This document shows positions 1 through 13,035 of a stretch of DNA of 64,000 nucleotides, in pieces. Position numbers and translations under genes: made by a program. Within the stretch, counting starts at the first letter, position 1, and the number at the start of each line of letters is the position of its first letter. The stretch spans positions 1,305,001 to 1,369,000 of the forward strand of contig NZ_CP131130.1 in NCBI RefSeq assembly GCF_033705735.1. The letters run 5' to 3'. Source of the DNA: Shinella zoogloeoides (GTDB lineage Bacteria; Pseudomonadota; Alphaproteobacteria; Rhizobiales; Rhizobiaceae). The notes beneath the pieces were generated by a model. It saw only the letters and a list, made by a program, of their open reading frames with translations, was not told where the DNA came from and searched no databases.

Positions 1-508
1 GCAGAAGCTGACCGCCGCCTTTCGCGAGCGCGACACCAAGAAGACCTACTGGTCCGTGGTCAAGGGCGTGCCGAAGAAGCGGGAGGACAAGATCTCCACC
101 TGGCTCGTCAAGGAGCAGACGCCGGACGGCGACCGCATGCGCATCGCCAGGCACGGCGAGGATGGCGCCGATCACGCCGTTTCCTTCTACCGCGTGGTAG
201 AGCAGGCCGGGCAGAATTTCGCCTGGCTGGAGATGGAGCCCTATACCGGCCGCACCCACCAGCTTCGCGTCCACGCGGCCCATATCGGCCACCCGATCCT
301 CGGCGATCCGAAATATTTCGATGCGGACACCAACTGGAGCTTCCCGGGCGGCGTGCAGAACCGCCTGCACCTCCATGCCCGCCACATCGACATTCCGCAT
401 CCCTCCGGCGGGCGCCTGCGCGTCACCGCGCCGCTGCCGCCGCACATGGTGCAGACCTGGAACCTCTTCGGCTTCGACCAGAGCGCGGCGGACGGGGAAG
501 ACGACTGA
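1..508 (+). CDS. RluA-family 23S rRNA pseudouridine synthase, 3' part only
   Basis: The gene is cut by the left window edge; the open frame is already running at base 2 and ends with TGA at 506-508. The visible 168 residues carry the RluA-family C-terminal signature GRTHQLRVHAA, followed by HPILGDPKY, which shapes the uridine-binding pocket of RluA/RluC/RluD enzymes. The catalytic Asp (HRLD motif) lies upstream of the window. The stop overlaps the ATG of the HAD gene by one base, so the two are probably co-transcribed and translationally coupled. Which rRNA uridines are modified cannot be told from this fragment; in rhizobia this neighbourhood usually carries an RluC-like enzyme. Confidence 0.9.
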   Translation, partial: QKLTAAFRERDTKKTYWSVVKGVPKKREDKISTWLVKEQTPDGDRMRIARHGEDGADHAVSFYRVVEQAGQNFAWLEMEPYTGRTHQLRVHAAHIGHPILGDPKYFDADTNWSFPGGVQNRLHLHARHIDIPHPSGGRLRVTAPLPPHMVQTWNLFGFDQSAADGEDD

Positions 509-1173
509 TGCGGCTCGTTCTTTTCGATTGCGACGGCACGCTGGTCGACAGCGTGAAGCTGATCCACGAGGTGATGGCGCGCACCTTCGTCGATTTCGGC
601 CATGCCCGGCCGGACGTCTCCGAGACCAAGGCGATCATCGGCCTGACGCTCGACATCGCGATCGCCCGCATGCAGGGCAAGCCGCATGTCGACGACGAGG
701 CGCTGGCGATGACCGCGCATTACAAGGCGATCTTTACCGGCGTGCGCGCCGAGGCGGGCTTCCAGGAGCCGCTGTTTCCCGGCATAGCCGAGATGATGGC
801 GCGGCTGGAGCGGGAGGACGCGCTTCTCCTCGGCGCCGTCACCGGCAAGTCGCGCCGCGGCCTCGACCTCATCCGCGCCACGCATGGCTTCGAAAAGACC
901 TTCTTCGTCTCGCGCACGGCGGATGACTGCCCCTCCAAGCCGCACCCCGCCATGGTGACGGAATGCTGCAGCGAAGCGGGCATTGATGCGGCCGATACGG
1001 TTGTCATCGGCGATGCGATTTACGATATGCAGATGGCGAAGGCGGCCGGCGCCAGGGCGATCGGCGTTTCCTGGGGCTATGCCTCCGTGCCCGAACTGGT
1101 CGAGGCCGGCGCGGATTACATCCTGCGTACGCCCGCAGACCTTCTCGAATGGCTGGAGATTTCCGATGCGTGA
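508..1173 (+). CDS. HAD-superfamily hydrolase (phosphoglycolate-phosphatase-like)
   Basis: 221-residue HAD hydrolase, subfamily IA. Motif I is DCDGTLVD near the N-terminus (nucleophile D7, acid/base D9). An alpha-helical cap covers roughly residues 15-85. Motif II is the Thr of VTGKS, motif III the Lys in SKPHP, and motif IV is GDAIYDMQMA. The fold predicts dephosphorylation of a small phosphorylated metabolite in the cytoplasm. It resembles phosphoglycolate phosphatase, but the substrate is not determined by the motifs. It overlaps the upstream pseudouridine synthase by one base and the downstream ATP12 gene by eight, implying one operon. Confidence 0.88.
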   Translation: MRLVLFDCDGTLVDSVKLIHEVMARTFVDFGHARPDVSETKAIIGLTLDIAIARMQGKPHVDDEALAMTAHYKAIFTGVRAEAGFQEPLFPGIAEMMARLEREDALLLGAVTGKSRRGLDLIRATHGFEKTFFVSRTADDCPSKPHPAMVTECCSEAGIDAADTVVIGDAIYDMQMAKAAGARAIGVSWGYASVPELVEAGADYILRTPADLLEWLEISDA

Positions 1174-1951
1174 CATTCTGAGCGATCTTTCCGATGCGAT
1201 GAGCGATCCCGATCCGGTTCGCCGCGCGCAGATCCAGATGAAGCGGCCGCTGCCGAAGCGGTTCTACAAGGAGGTCTCGACCGACAGCACGGACGAGGGC
1301 CACCGCATCCTGCTCGACGGCCGCCCCCTGCGCACGCCCGGCAAGAAGGTGCTCGCCGTGCCGGCCCCCGCTATCGCCGAGCGCCTGCGCGCCGAATGGG
1401 ACGGTCAGGGCGAGGAGATCGACCCCGCGAAGATGCCGGTGACGCGCCTTATCAACACGGCCGTCGACGGCGTCGCGGACAATCTCGACGCCGTCTTCGA
1501 GGAGATCGTGCGCTTCGCCGGCACGGACATGCTCTGCTACCGCGCGGATTCGCCGACCGGCCTCGTCGAGCGTCAGCGCGACGGCTGGGACCCGATCATC
1601 CGCTGGGCGGCGGACGCCAAGGGCGCGCGCTTCATCCTCGTCGAAGGCGTCATGCACCAGGAGCAGCCGGCACCGACCATCGCCGCCTTCTCGGACGCGC
1701 TGTCCGCCTGGCGCGATCCGCTGGCGCTTGCCTGCCTGCATACCGTGACGACGCTGACGGGCTCGGCGCTTCTCGCGCTGGCGCTCGCCGAAGGCGTGAT
1801 CGATGCCGACCGGGTATGGTCGCTCGCCCATGTCGACGAGGACTGGCAGATCGAGCAATGGGGCACCGACGAGGAGGCCTTCCGCCGCCGCGAATTGCGG
1901 CGCGGGGAGATGGACGTCGCCGCCGCCGTGCTTGCCGATATCCCGCGCTGA
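1166..1951 (+). CDS. ATP12-family F1-ATPase assembly chaperone
   Basis: 261 residues. The start at 1166 is chosen because ATP12 homology begins around MRDILSDLSDAM; the open frame continues further upstream only through the HAD gene. Family landmarks include KRFYKEVS near residue 33, a GRPLRTPGKK segment and a conserved acidic C-terminal domain with DEDWQIEQWG. Family knowledge: ATP12 binds the F1 alpha subunit during ATP synthase assembly in mitochondria, and alphaproteobacteria carry the ancestral form. It overlaps the HAD gene by 8 bp and is followed by pccB 94 bp downstream. Confidence 0.9.
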   Translation: MRDILSDLSDAMSDPDPVRRAQIQMKRPLPKRFYKEVSTDSTDEGHRILLDGRPLRTPGKKVLAVPAPAIAERLRAEWDGQGEEIDPAKMPVTRLINTAVDGVADNLDAVFEEIVRFAGTDMLCYRADSPTGLVERQRDGWDPIIRWAADAKGARFILVEGVMHQEQPAPTIAAFSDALSAWRDPLALACLHTVTTLTGSALLALALAEGVIDADRVWSLAHVDEDWQIEQWGTDEEAFRRRELRRGEMDVAAAVLADIPR

Positions 1952-2045
1952 TCCTTCCCTAAGACCATCTATGTAGGGCGATCCCCTTCAAGCCCCCGGT
2001 TCCGCATGCTAATCCGTTGTCACAAACGGGAGGAACCGAGGGATC

Positions 2046-3578
<1,533 letters not shown>

Positions 3579-3598
3579 ACAGAAAGGGAGTGCATCGC

Positions 3599-3985
3599 AT
3601 GTTCGACCGTTTGTCCGCCTGGCGGCCGCAGGCGCTGGCCGCGCTTCGCATCATGACCGCTCTGCTCCTCATCGAGCACGGCACGCAGAAGTTCTTCAAC
3701 TTTCCGCCCGCCGAGCAGCCGTTCGGCGATCTCATGAACCTGATCGGCCTTGCCGGTGTTCTCGAGGTGGTCGGCGGCCTGCTGATCCTGGTGGGGCTCT
3801 TTACCCGGCCGGTGGCCTTCGTGCTCTGCGGCTTCACGGCGGTCGCCTATTTCATGGCCCATGCGCCGCAGAGCTTCTTCCCGGTGAACAATCGCGGCGA
3901 CGCCGCGATCCTCTTCTGCTTCGTCTTCCTCTACCTGACGGTCGCGGGACCTGGGGCCTTCGCGCTCGACAACCGCCGGGGTTAG
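3599..3985 (+). CDS. DoxX-family membrane protein
   Basis: 128 residues with four predicted membrane segments and the DoxX-family pattern RIMTALLLIEHGTQKFF followed by GVLEVVGGLLILVGLFTRP. The ATG at 3599 is preferred over an upstream TTG at 3575 because GGGAG at 3586-3590 stands 8 bases before it. Members are inner-membrane proteins of uncertain biochemical role, some linked to quinone or thiosulfate chemistry and redox stress. It lies 20 bp after pccB and may be co-transcribed with it. It converges with sugE, the two stops overlapping by 4 bases. Confidence 0.85.
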   Translation: MFDRLSAWRPQALAALRIMTALLLIEHGTQKFFNFPPAEQPFGDLMNLIGLAGVLEVVGGLLILVGLFTRPVAFVLCGFTAVAYFMAHAPQSFFPVNNRGDAAILFCFVFLYLTVAGPGAFALDNRRG

Positions 3986-4296
3986 GCGACGAACTTCAGG
4001 CCGAGGATGCCGGTGATGATGAGGGCGATGCAGCCGAGGCGCATGGCCGTTGCCGGTTCGGCAAAGAGGACGATGCCGAGAATGACGGTGCCGACCGTAC
4101 CGATGCCGGTCCAGATGGCATAGGCCGTGCCCATGGGCAGCGTCTTCACGGCAAGGCCGAGCAGCACGATGCTGACAAGCATGGAAGCGGCGGTCAGGAC
4201 GGTGGGGACGAACCGCGTGAAGCCGTCGGTGTATTTGAGACCGATGGCCCAGCCGATTTCGAAGAGACCTGCAAGGGTAAGAAGGATCCAGGGCAT
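3982..4296 (-). CDS. sugE: SMR-family guanidinium exporter (SugE/Gdx type)
   Basis: 104-residue small multidrug resistance protein with four membrane helices. The essential membrane glutamate is E13 in LAGLFEIGWAIGLKY; the SugE/Gdx subfamily sequence around it differs from EmrE. Gdx members exchange guanidinium for protons across the inner membrane. The assignment to guanidinium rather than to multidrug export is strengthened by the candidate guanidine-II riboswitch in its leader (4316-4374). A GGAG ribosome site lies about 8 bases before the ATG on the minus strand. It is likely monocistronic. Confidence 0.88.
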   Translation of the reverse strand: MPWILLTLAGLFEIGWAIGLKYTDGFTRFVPTVLTAASMLVSIVLLGLAVKTLPMGTAYAIWTGIGTVGTVILGIVLFAEPATAMRLGCIALIITGILGLKFVA

Positions 4297-4315
4297 TGTG
4301 CCTACTCCGTTTCAA

Positions 4316-4374
4316 AGGAGCGAGGCCGTCCCCGCGTTCGTGACCGAATCTTTCCGGCGGTAGCCGTCTACCGG
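4316..4374 (-). promoter_or_regulatory. Candidate guanidine-II (mini-ykkC) riboswitch before sugE
   Basis: On the minus strand two short hairpins, each with an ACGG loop, lie in the sugE leader. The first is GGTAG-ACGG-CTACC (4359-4372, extendable by one C-G pair). The second is GCGGGG-ACGG-CCTCGC (4320-4335, one G-U pair). Paired hairpins with ACGR loops define the mini-ykkC class, which binds guanidine and induces SugE-type exporters. Just after hairpin 2, CTCC can pair with the GGAG ribosome site, a plausible off state. A -35-like TTGCCC (4403-4408) and -10-like CAATAT (4381-4386), 16 apart, would start transcription at about 4374, right at hairpin 1. Confidence 0.82.
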
Positions 4375-4452
4375 CGCGGAATATTGCCTATCGGCGCGGG
4401 GAGGGCAAGGGCAGGGGCGGCATGTCAGCCATGCGCCCCCGCCATGTCTGTG

Positions 4453-5286
4453 TCAGCCGAGCCGCTCGGCGTGCCACTTCAGGTGATCGTCCATGAAGGT
4501 CGAGATGAAGTAGTAGGAATGGTCGTAGCGCTCGTGCATGCGCAGCGTCAGCTTGATGTCCGTATCCTTGACCGCTTCCTCGAAGAGCCAGGGCCGCAGG
4601 CCGTTTTCCAGGAAGCCGTCCGCCTTGCCCTGGTCGATCAGGAATTCCGGGAAGCGGGCGCCGTCGGCCACCAGCGCGCAGGCATCGTATTCCCGCCATT
4701 TCGCCTTGTCGGCGCCGAGATACTTCTCGAAGGCCGGGGCCGACCAGTCGGCGGTGGAGGGCTCGACGATCGGCGCGAAGGCCGAGCAGCTCCTGAAGCG
4801 GTCGGGGTGCTTCAGCGCGATCGTCATGGCGCCGTGCCCGCCCATCGAATGGCCGAAGATGCCCTGCCGGCTCATGTCCATGCGGAAGTGCTGGCTGAGG
4901 AAGTTCGGCAGCTCTTCCGTGACGTAGCTGTACATCTGGAAGTTCTCGGCCCAGGGCTCCTCGGTGGCGTCGAGGTAGAAGCCTGCGCCCTTGCCCATCT
5001 GCCAGTTGGTCATCTCGTCCGGCACGTCGTTGCCGCGCGGACTGGTGTCGGGGCAGACGATGATGAGGCCGAGCTCGGCGGCCATGCGGCGGTATTCGCC
5101 CTTTTCCATCACATTGGCATGGGTGCAGGTGAGGCCGGAGAGATACCAGAGCACCGGGCGCGGCTCGTGGATCGCCTGCGGCGGCACGAAGACGGCAAAG
5201 GTCATCTCGCCTTTGCAGGCTTCCGAATCATGGGTGAAGACGCCCTGCATGCCGCCGAAGGCCGTGTTCTGGGAAAGCACTTTCAT
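4453..5286 (-). CDS. fghA: S-formylglutathione hydrolase
   Basis: 277 residues, the normal length. An alpha/beta-hydrolase esterase with nucleophile S147 in GHSMGGHGAM, an N-terminal WYLSGLTCTHAN motif typical of esterase D/FghA, and SPRGNDVP around residue 83. It hydrolyses S-formylglutathione to formate and glutathione in the cytoplasm, the second step of formaldehyde detoxification. The first step is encoded by adhC at the 5' end of the same minus-strand run (8077 to 4453), with three short genes between them. It follows the DUF1345 gene by 18 bp. Confidence 0.95.
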   Translation of the reverse strand: MKVLSQNTAFGGMQGVFTHDSEACKGEMTFAVFVPPQAIHEPRPVLWYLSGLTCTHANVMEKGEYRRMAAELGLIIVCPDTSPRGNDVPDEMTNWQMGKGAGFYLDATEEPWAENFQMYSYVTEELPNFLSQHFRMDMSRQGIFGHSMGGHGAMTIALKHPDRFRSCSAFAPIVEPSTADWSAPAFEKYLGADKAKWREYDACALVADGARFPEFLIDQGKADGFLENGLRPWLFEEAVKDTDIKLTLRMHERYDHSYYFISTFMDDHLKWHAERLG

Positions 5287-5304
5287 GGAAAACTCCGATC
5301 GGTT

Positions 5305-5961
5305 TCAGGAGGCGAGCGCCACGGCCGCGTTGACGGCGGCGGCGACCAGCACCGTGTTGAAGAAGAACGAGACGACCGCATGCAGCAGGTTGACCTTGCG
5401 CATCGCCGTGGAGGTGATCGCGGTATCCGAGGTCTGCGCCGTCATGCCGATGACGAAGGCGAAATAGAGGAAATCATAGGCGCCGGGCTCGCTGTCGCCG
5501 GGAAAATCGAGGCCGCGCCCGGTTTCCCCGCCCGTCTTGGCACTGCCCGGCCGCCAGTACACATGGGCGTAATGAAGGGCTGCCATGGTATGGATGGTGA
5601 GCCAGCCGAGCGCGACCGAGGCGAAGGCCAGCGCCAGTTCGGTGCCGGTGGCCGGCTTGCGGTTGAGGACGACGAAGAGCGAGCCGATCGAGACGGCGAC
5701 CGTGGCGAAGGTCACGGCGAAGATGATGGCGACCGGCTCGTCGGCATCCGTCGCATAGTGCTCGAGATAGCGCGCCGTCAGGCGCGGCAGGCGCCAGGCC
5801 GTGAGCAGGAGATAGCAGAGGAAGAAGCACGTCGCCGCGGCGGCGATGGCGAAATCCGGCTTCAGCCAGAGGGCCGCCGCAAGGCCGAGCGCGGCAGCGC
5901 CGATGCCGGCATAGAAGGGTACGTGACGGCCATAGACCTTGGGTCCGGGTTTTGCCGTCAT
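5305..5961 (-). CDS. DUF1345 family membrane protein
   Basis: 218 residues with about six hydrophobic segments, beginning with a GIGAAALGLAAALWL helix. The central HTMAALHYAHVYW stretch and C-terminal FVIGMTAQTSDTA are typical of DUF1345 inner-membrane proteins. No biochemical function is established for this family. Its ATG overlaps the stop of the upstream DUF188 gene (5958-5961), indicating translational coupling inside the adhC-fghA run. A direct role in formaldehyde metabolism is not implied by sequence. Confidence 0.85.
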   Translation of the reverse strand: MTAKPGPKVYGRHVPFYAGIGAAALGLAAALWLKPDFAIAAAATCFFLCYLLLTAWRLPRLTARYLEHYATDADEPVAIIFAVTFATVAVSIGSLFVVLNRKPATGTELALAFASVALGWLTIHTMAALHYAHVYWRPGSAKTGGETGRGLDFPGDSEPGAYDFLYFAFVIGMTAQTSDTAITSTAMRKVNLLHAVVSFFFNTVLVAAAVNAAVALAS

Positions 5962-6437
5962 GATGGCGACCCCGTGCGCGCGTTCTTCGCCCGGCGGCAG
6001 AGACGGTCGAGCGTTTCGAGGAAGGCGGAGCGGTCGCGCGGCGAAAAGGCGGCGTTGTAGCCCTTGCTCTCGCCGGTCTCGCGAAGATGCGCGCCGAGGT
6101 CACGCATCGCGCTCGCCATGCCTATATTCGATTTGTCGAAGAGCCGGCCGGTCGGGCCGGTGACATGCGCGCCCTTGGCGACGGTGCGCCCCGCCAGCGG
6201 CACGTCGGCCGTGATCACGATATCGCCTTCCTGCACATTCTCCGCGATCCAGTCGTCCGCTGCGTCGAAGGCGCCCGAAACGATGACGTTGCGCACCATT
6301 GGATCGCGCGACGGCCGCAGCCCCGAATTGGCAACGAAGGTCACCGGCAGCCCATGCCGCTCCGCTACCTTGAGAATCTCCGGCTTCACCGGGCAGGCAT
6401 CCGCATCGACATAGATGGTGGGCAGATCCTCGCTCAT
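5958..6437 (-). CDS. YaiI/YqxD family protein (DUF188, PIN-like)
   Basis: 159 residues. The N-terminal signature VDADACPVKPEI, followed by a VTADVPLAGR segment and a C-terminal RDRSAFLETLDRL helix, is diagnostic for the YaiI/YqxD (DUF188) family, which has a PIN-like nuclease fold by family knowledge. The conserved Asp residues D11 and D13 would lie in the putative active site. Substrate and cellular role are unknown. It sits 39 bp after the GNAT gene and overlaps the DUF1345 start by 4 bp, in the adhC-fghA operon. Confidence 0.9.
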   Translation of the reverse strand: MSEDLPTIYVDADACPVKPEILKVAERHGLPVTFVANSGLRPSRDPMVRNVIVSGAFDAADDWIAENVQEGDIVITADVPLAGRTVAKGAHVTGPTGRLFDKSNIGMASAMRDLGAHLRETGESKGYNAAFSPRDRSAFLETLDRLCRRAKNARTGSPS

Positions 6438-6476
6438 GCGATCGTTCTTTCCTTGGACACGGGGCTCCGCCGTCGG

Positions 6477-6949
6477 TCAGGCGCGTTGCGCAACGCCTGC
6501 GCCGGCCCGGCGCATGTCGATATGCGGGATGCCGTCCTCGACATATTCCTCCGATGTCGGAGAAAAGCCGAGGGAATGGTAGAACTGCTGCAGATAGCTC
6601 TGCGCGGACAGCTCGATCGGCGTGCCGGGGAAATGGGTCTCGCAGGCGCGGATCGCTTCCCGCATGAGGGCCGCGCCGAGCCTTTTGCCGCGATGGTCCG
6701 GCGAAACGAGGACGCGGCCGATGCGTGGCGCGCCGTTCTCGGGACGCCAGATCCGGGCATAGGCGGCGGTTTCACCGTCGATCAGCAGGCGAAGATGGAG
6801 GGCGTCCGCATCCTTGCCGTCCAGCTCCGGATAGGGGCAGGCCTGCTCGACGACGAAGACGTCGACGCGCAGTTTCAGCAGGGCATAAAGCTCGGCGGCG
6901 GAGAACGTTTCCATTCTCCGCACGTCGACGCTATAGGCGGTTGCCGGCA

Positions 6950-6950
<1 letters not shown>
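6477..6950 (-). CDS. ElaA-like GNAT N-acetyltransferase
   Basis: 157 residues. The start at 6950 is taken because its ATG overlaps the adhC stop by one base; the open frame extends further 5' only inside adhC. The N-terminal LRVDVFVVEQACPYPELDG matches the ElaA subgroup, and the acetyl-CoA pyrophosphate loop reads RVLVSPDHRGKRLGAALM, followed by a C-terminal QQFYHSLGF segment. It is predicted to acetylate an amine on an unknown small molecule or protein. The tight overlap ties its expression to adhC. Confidence 0.88.
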
Positions 6951-8077
<1,127 letters not shown>

Positions 8078-8161
8078 GTTCGTCTCCCTTATGCGGATTC
8101 TGTGTCGGGCCGACCATTGCAGAGCCGGTCCGGCGTCTCAAGTGCGGCGAATGTAAAAAAG

Positions 8162-8578
8162 TCAGCCTTGATCTTTTTTGATCAATCTTGCGACCTCGGT
8201 TTCGAGCGCGGCGAGGGCCTTGCCCGTCCTGTCGAAAAGCTGACGCACCTCGCCGAGCTGGTGCATGAGCTGTTCGACGGGATTATCGTCCATGGGGACG
8301 GCCGGCGCCGTGCCGACACCGGCGACGAGCCAGGCGGGGGAGACGGCAAGCAGGCCGGCCAGCATGGAAAGCGCCCGGCTGTCCGGCTCCGACCGGTCGC
8401 GCTCCCAGCCGGTGACCGTCTCTTCCGGCAGGCCGAGCCGCGCCGCGATGATCTCGATGGAAAGGCCGAGCGCATCGCGCGCTCGCCAGAGGCGCCCGCC
8501 GAGCGTATCGCTGTCGTTGCGGACGAGAGGGAAGGGGATCGTATTGTTTTCGCCGGGAAAGGTCATCACGGCCTCCAT
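8162..8578 (-). CDS. XRE-family helix-turn-helix regulator
   Basis: 138 residues. An HTH_XRE/Cro domain occupies roughly residues 27-88, with LWRARDALGLSIEIIAARLG and the recognition segment PEETVTGWERDRSEP. The C-terminal 45 residues (HQLGEVRQLFDRTGKALAAL) look like an amphipathic or coiled-coil oligomerisation helix ending in a basic KKDQG tail. It lies 84 bp upstream of adhC on the same strand, so it could regulate or be co-transcribed with the formaldehyde operon, and it diverges from the DMT exporter. The ligand, if any, is unknown. Confidence 0.85.
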   Translation of the reverse strand: MEAVMTFPGENNTIPFPLVRNDSDTLGGRLWRARDALGLSIEIIAARLGLPEETVTGWERDRSEPDSRALSMLAGLLAVSPAWLVAGVGTAPAVPMDDNPVEQLMHQLGEVRQLFDRTGKALAALETEVARLIKKDQG

Positions 8579-8719
8579 TGTCTCGCCCGTGAGCTTACAG
8601 GCAAGAGGGGATGGCCCTCTACCTCAATTGCGCCGCTTTGCGCCGCCCGCGCGAAGAGAGATTTCCGCATTGCCAGCCGGCCGAAAACCGCTATGCAGAG
8701 GCGAGCAAGGGAGATGCGC

Positions 8720-9673
8720 ATGAACGCCACAGCCGGCAGCACCACCGATCAAGAGGGCGGCAGCACCATGCAGGGCGTCGTGCTGATGGCCGTCGCCATG
8801 CTGATGCTGCCGTGCATGGACGCCATCGCCAAATACATGGCGACCTTTGCCGGCATGTCGCCGGGGCAGGTGACGTTCTACCGGTTCTTCTTCCAGGTCG
8901 TCTGCACCATCCCGCTGATCTTCACCGCGCAGGGCAGCGCCATGCTGCGGCCGAAGCGCCCGTGGCTGAACCTCCTGCGCGGTGCGATCCACGGCGCAGC
9001 GAGCCTGTTCTTCTTCGCGGCCGTCAAATACATGCCGCTGGCAGACGTCTTCGCGATCTATTTCGTCGAGCCCTTCATCCTGACGGCGATGTCGGCCGCG
9101 TTCCTCGGCGAGCGGGTGGGCTGGCGGCGGTGGCTCGCCATCATCGTCGGCTTCGGCGGCGCGCTTATCGTCATCCAGCCGAGCTTCATTCTCTTCGGCT
9201 GGACGGCGCTGCTGCCGGTTGCCTGCGCCTTCCTCTATTCCGTCTACCTCTTCATGAACCGCGCCATCGGCAATGCCGATTCGCCCGTCACGATGCAGAC
9301 GATCGCCGGCTTTGGCGGCATGGTGTTCATGGGGGCGGCGGTGTTCGCCGGCGATATGGCCGGCATTGCCGATTTTGCGCCCTCGCTGCCACAGTCGCTC
9401 TTCACCCTCGTGCTGCTCCTCATCCTCGGCGCGCTGTCCGGCTATGCGCATATCCTGGTGGTGCGCGCCTTCCGCATGGCGCCGCTCTCGCTGCTGGCGC
9501 CGTTCCAGTATTTCGAGATCATTTCGGCGACCATTCTCGGCTATGCGATCTTCGGGGATTTCCCGACGCCTTCCAAATGGCTCGGCATCGGCATCATCGT
9601 CGCCTCGGGCCTCTTCATCATCTGGCGCGAGCACAAGAACCGCAAGGCGAACGCCGACATCGCCTTCGACTAA
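8720..9673 (+). CDS. DMT-superfamily (EamA) exporter
   Basis: 317 residues with ten predicted membrane helices in two EamA repeats. The second half ends in FQYFEIISATILGYAIFGD, typical of the family, with a basic C-terminal tail. The start at 8720 is preferred because AAGGGAG (8707-8713) stands six bases before it; the ATG at 8714 would be too close. Members export amino acids, nucleosides or other metabolites; substrate is not predictable here. It is divergent from the XRE regulator and lies 76 bp upstream of pccA. Confidence 0.9.
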   Translation: MNATAGSTTDQEGGSTMQGVVLMAVAMLMLPCMDAIAKYMATFAGMSPGQVTFYRFFFQVVCTIPLIFTAQGSAMLRPKRPWLNLLRGAIHGAASLFFFAAVKYMPLADVFAIYFVEPFILTAMSAAFLGERVGWRRWLAIIVGFGGALIVIQPSFILFGWTALLPVACAFLYSVYLFMNRAIGNADSPVTMQTIAGFGGMVFMGAAVFAGDMAGIADFAPSLPQSLFTLVLLLILGALSGYAHILVVRAFRMAPLSLLAPFQYFEIISATILGYAIFGDFPTPSKWLGIGIIVASGLFIIWREHKNRKANADIAFD

Positions 9674-9749
9674 AGTGCGCTCCATCCTGCCGTTGTACGG
9701 GCGTGCCGTTTATGGCTAAAACTCCGATGCAGACTGCCGGGAGGAAAGC

Positions 9750-11702
<1,953 letters not shown>

Positions 11703-11714
11703 GGCCGGGACCGG

Positions 11715-12461
11715 TCAGGCCTGCGGAAGGCTTTCGGACGGACAGTCCGCCTCGTTGGCGGTGGGGCCGAAGACGCGTTCGAAGGAATCGCGGATGCGGA
11801 CATCTACATCGCTCATCATCACCGGAAGGCCGAGATCCACGAGGCTCGTGACCCCGTAGCCGCGGATGCCGCAGGGCACGATGCCGGAAAAATGCTCGAG
11901 GTCCGGATCGACGTTGAGCGAGAAGCCGTGGAAGCTCACCCAGCGGCGCAGGCGGATGCCGATCGCGGCGATCTTGTCTTCGGCGGGCGAGCCGTCCGGC
12001 AGCGGCGGACGCTCCGGCCGGCGCACCCAGACGCCGACGCGATCCTCGCGCCGCTCGCCGCGGATGTTCATGGAATCGAGCGCATCGATCACCACCGCCT
12101 CCAGCGCCGCCACGAAGGCGCGCACGTCCTGCCGGCGGCGCTTCAGGTCGAGCATCACATAGACGACCCGCTGGCCGGGGCCATGATAGGTATATTCGCC
12201 GCCGCGGCCCGTGGAAAACACCGGGAACCGGTCCGGCGCCACGAGGTCGTCCGCAACGGCGCTGGTGCCGGCCGTATAGAGCGGCGGGTGCTCGACCAGC
12301 CAGACGAGCTCGTCGGCCTCGCCGCGAGCGATGGCCGCAGCCTCGTTTTCCATGGTCTCGACGGCGACGTCATAGGGAACGAGATCCCGCGCGATGCGCC
12401 AGCGCACCGGCGGCGAACCGGGGAGCGCGAGAAGGGAGGTGGAAATGTCCTGACGCTGCAT
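11715..12461 (-). CDS. lipB: Octanoyl-[acyl carrier protein]:protein N-octanoyltransferase
   Basis: 248 residues. Landmarks in order: [13 protein letters not shown], the substrate-loop motif [13 protein letters not shown] (about 86-97), catalytic K163 in [17 protein letters not shown], and catalytic C197 in GIVPCGI. It moves octanoate from ACP to lipoyl domains of PDH, OGDH and GcvH. The start at 12461 is favoured by an AAGGACGG ribosome site 5 bases upstream; an in-frame ATG at 12509 lacks one. A CCTGA/TCAGG stem spans the convergent pccA/lipB stops. Confidence 0.95.
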   Translation of the reverse strand: MQRQDISTSLLALPGSPPVRWRIARDLVPYDVAVETMENEAAAIARGEADELVWLVEHPPLYTAGTSAVADDLVAPDRFPVFSTGRGGEYTYHGPGQRVVYVMLDLKRRRQDVRAFVAALEAVVIDALDSMNIRGERREDRVGVWVRRPERPPLPDGSPAEDKIAAIGIRLRRWVSFHGFSLNVDPDLEHFSGIVPCGIRGYGVTSLVDLGLPVMMSDVDVRIRDSFERVFGPTANEADCPSESLPQA

Positions 12462-12657
12462 GATGGCCGTCCTTTTGCTTTCCGTTGTGCCAGATATAGG
12501 GGCGATCATGCAAGGATTTCAGGGGTTTCCGGGCTTTCCCACAGGTCGTGTTGAAATTGTTTCGCTTTCCGTCATTTTTCTTGTCGCGCGGCCTTGTGCA
12601 CCCCAAATCCTTTTGCTACATGCACCCCCGTCGCCGCAAGACGACACCTACCACGAT

Positions 12658-12742
12658 GCGGTCGTGGCGGAATTGGTAGACGCGCAGCGTTGAGGTCGCT
12701 GTGGGGCAACCCGTGGAAGTTCGAGTCTTCTCGACCGCACCA
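12658..12742 (+). tRNA. tRNA-Leu (anticodon GAG)
   Basis: 85 nt including an encoded CCA. The acceptor stem GCGGTCG pairs with CGACCGC at the 3' end. The D-arm carries the class II GGCGGAATTGGTAGACGC pattern. The anticodon stem CAGCG/CGCTG encloses loop TTGAGGT, giving anticodon GAG (reads CUC and CUU). A variable arm follows, then the T-arm with GTTCGAGTC. Upstream, TTGTGC (12594-12599) and TACATG (12617-12622), 17 apart, may be the promoter. A strong terminator follows immediately. Confidence 0.97.
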
Positions 12743-12748
12743 AAAGAA

Positions 12749-12777
12749 CCCGGCCTAGTGCCGGGTTTTTTGTTTTT
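12749..12777 (+). terminator. Rho-independent terminator of tRNA-Leu
   Basis: Perfect 6-bp stem CCCGGC/GCCGGG with a five-base loop (12749-12765) followed by a run of T residues (12766-12771, then GTTTTT). It begins 7 bases after the CCA end of the tRNA. Confidence 0.93.
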
Positions 12778-12811
12778 GCGGTGCCTGAAGACGGCCGGGG
12801 AGGTTTGGGGA

Positions 12812-13015
12812 ATGCGCTTTCTTGTCCTTTGCCCGCTGCTTCTGCTGGCCTCCTGCATGCCGCACATTCCCGAGCATGTTCTCGATGCCGAATGGTGCCG
12901 GAACATGGAGGCGGCGAAGGCCGATGCCGACGAGCGGGGACGGCGAAACCTCTCGACCGCCATGAAGAAGCATCATTGCGAGGCAAAGCTTGCGGCCGCC
13001 GCGCGCGGCGACTGA
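12812..13015 (+). CDS. Small predicted lipoprotein
   Basis: 67 residues. The start at 12812 follows a GGGGA ribosome site and gives a lipoprotein signal peptide: MRFLVL, a hydrophobic LLLL core, then the lipobox L-A-S-C with the lipidated Cys at residue 15. The short mature part contains two further Cys and is helical and charged. Cys followed by Met does not suggest inner-membrane retention, so outer-membrane sorting is possible. No family is recognised. It lies between the tRNA terminator and a hairpin at 13036-13058. Confidence 0.7.
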   Translation: MRFLVLCPLLLLASCMPHIPEHVLDAEWCRNMEAAKADADERGRRNLSTAMKKHHCEAKLAAAARGD

Positions 13016-13035
13016 CCGCGGAAGCATTTTTCCAA

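Noticed and set aside
4384..6060. 558-residue plus-strand open frame
   Set aside because: It is antisense to fghA, DUF1345 and part of DUF188; composition is Arg/Glu/Gly-rich and has no family match, as expected for a shadow of high-GC genes.
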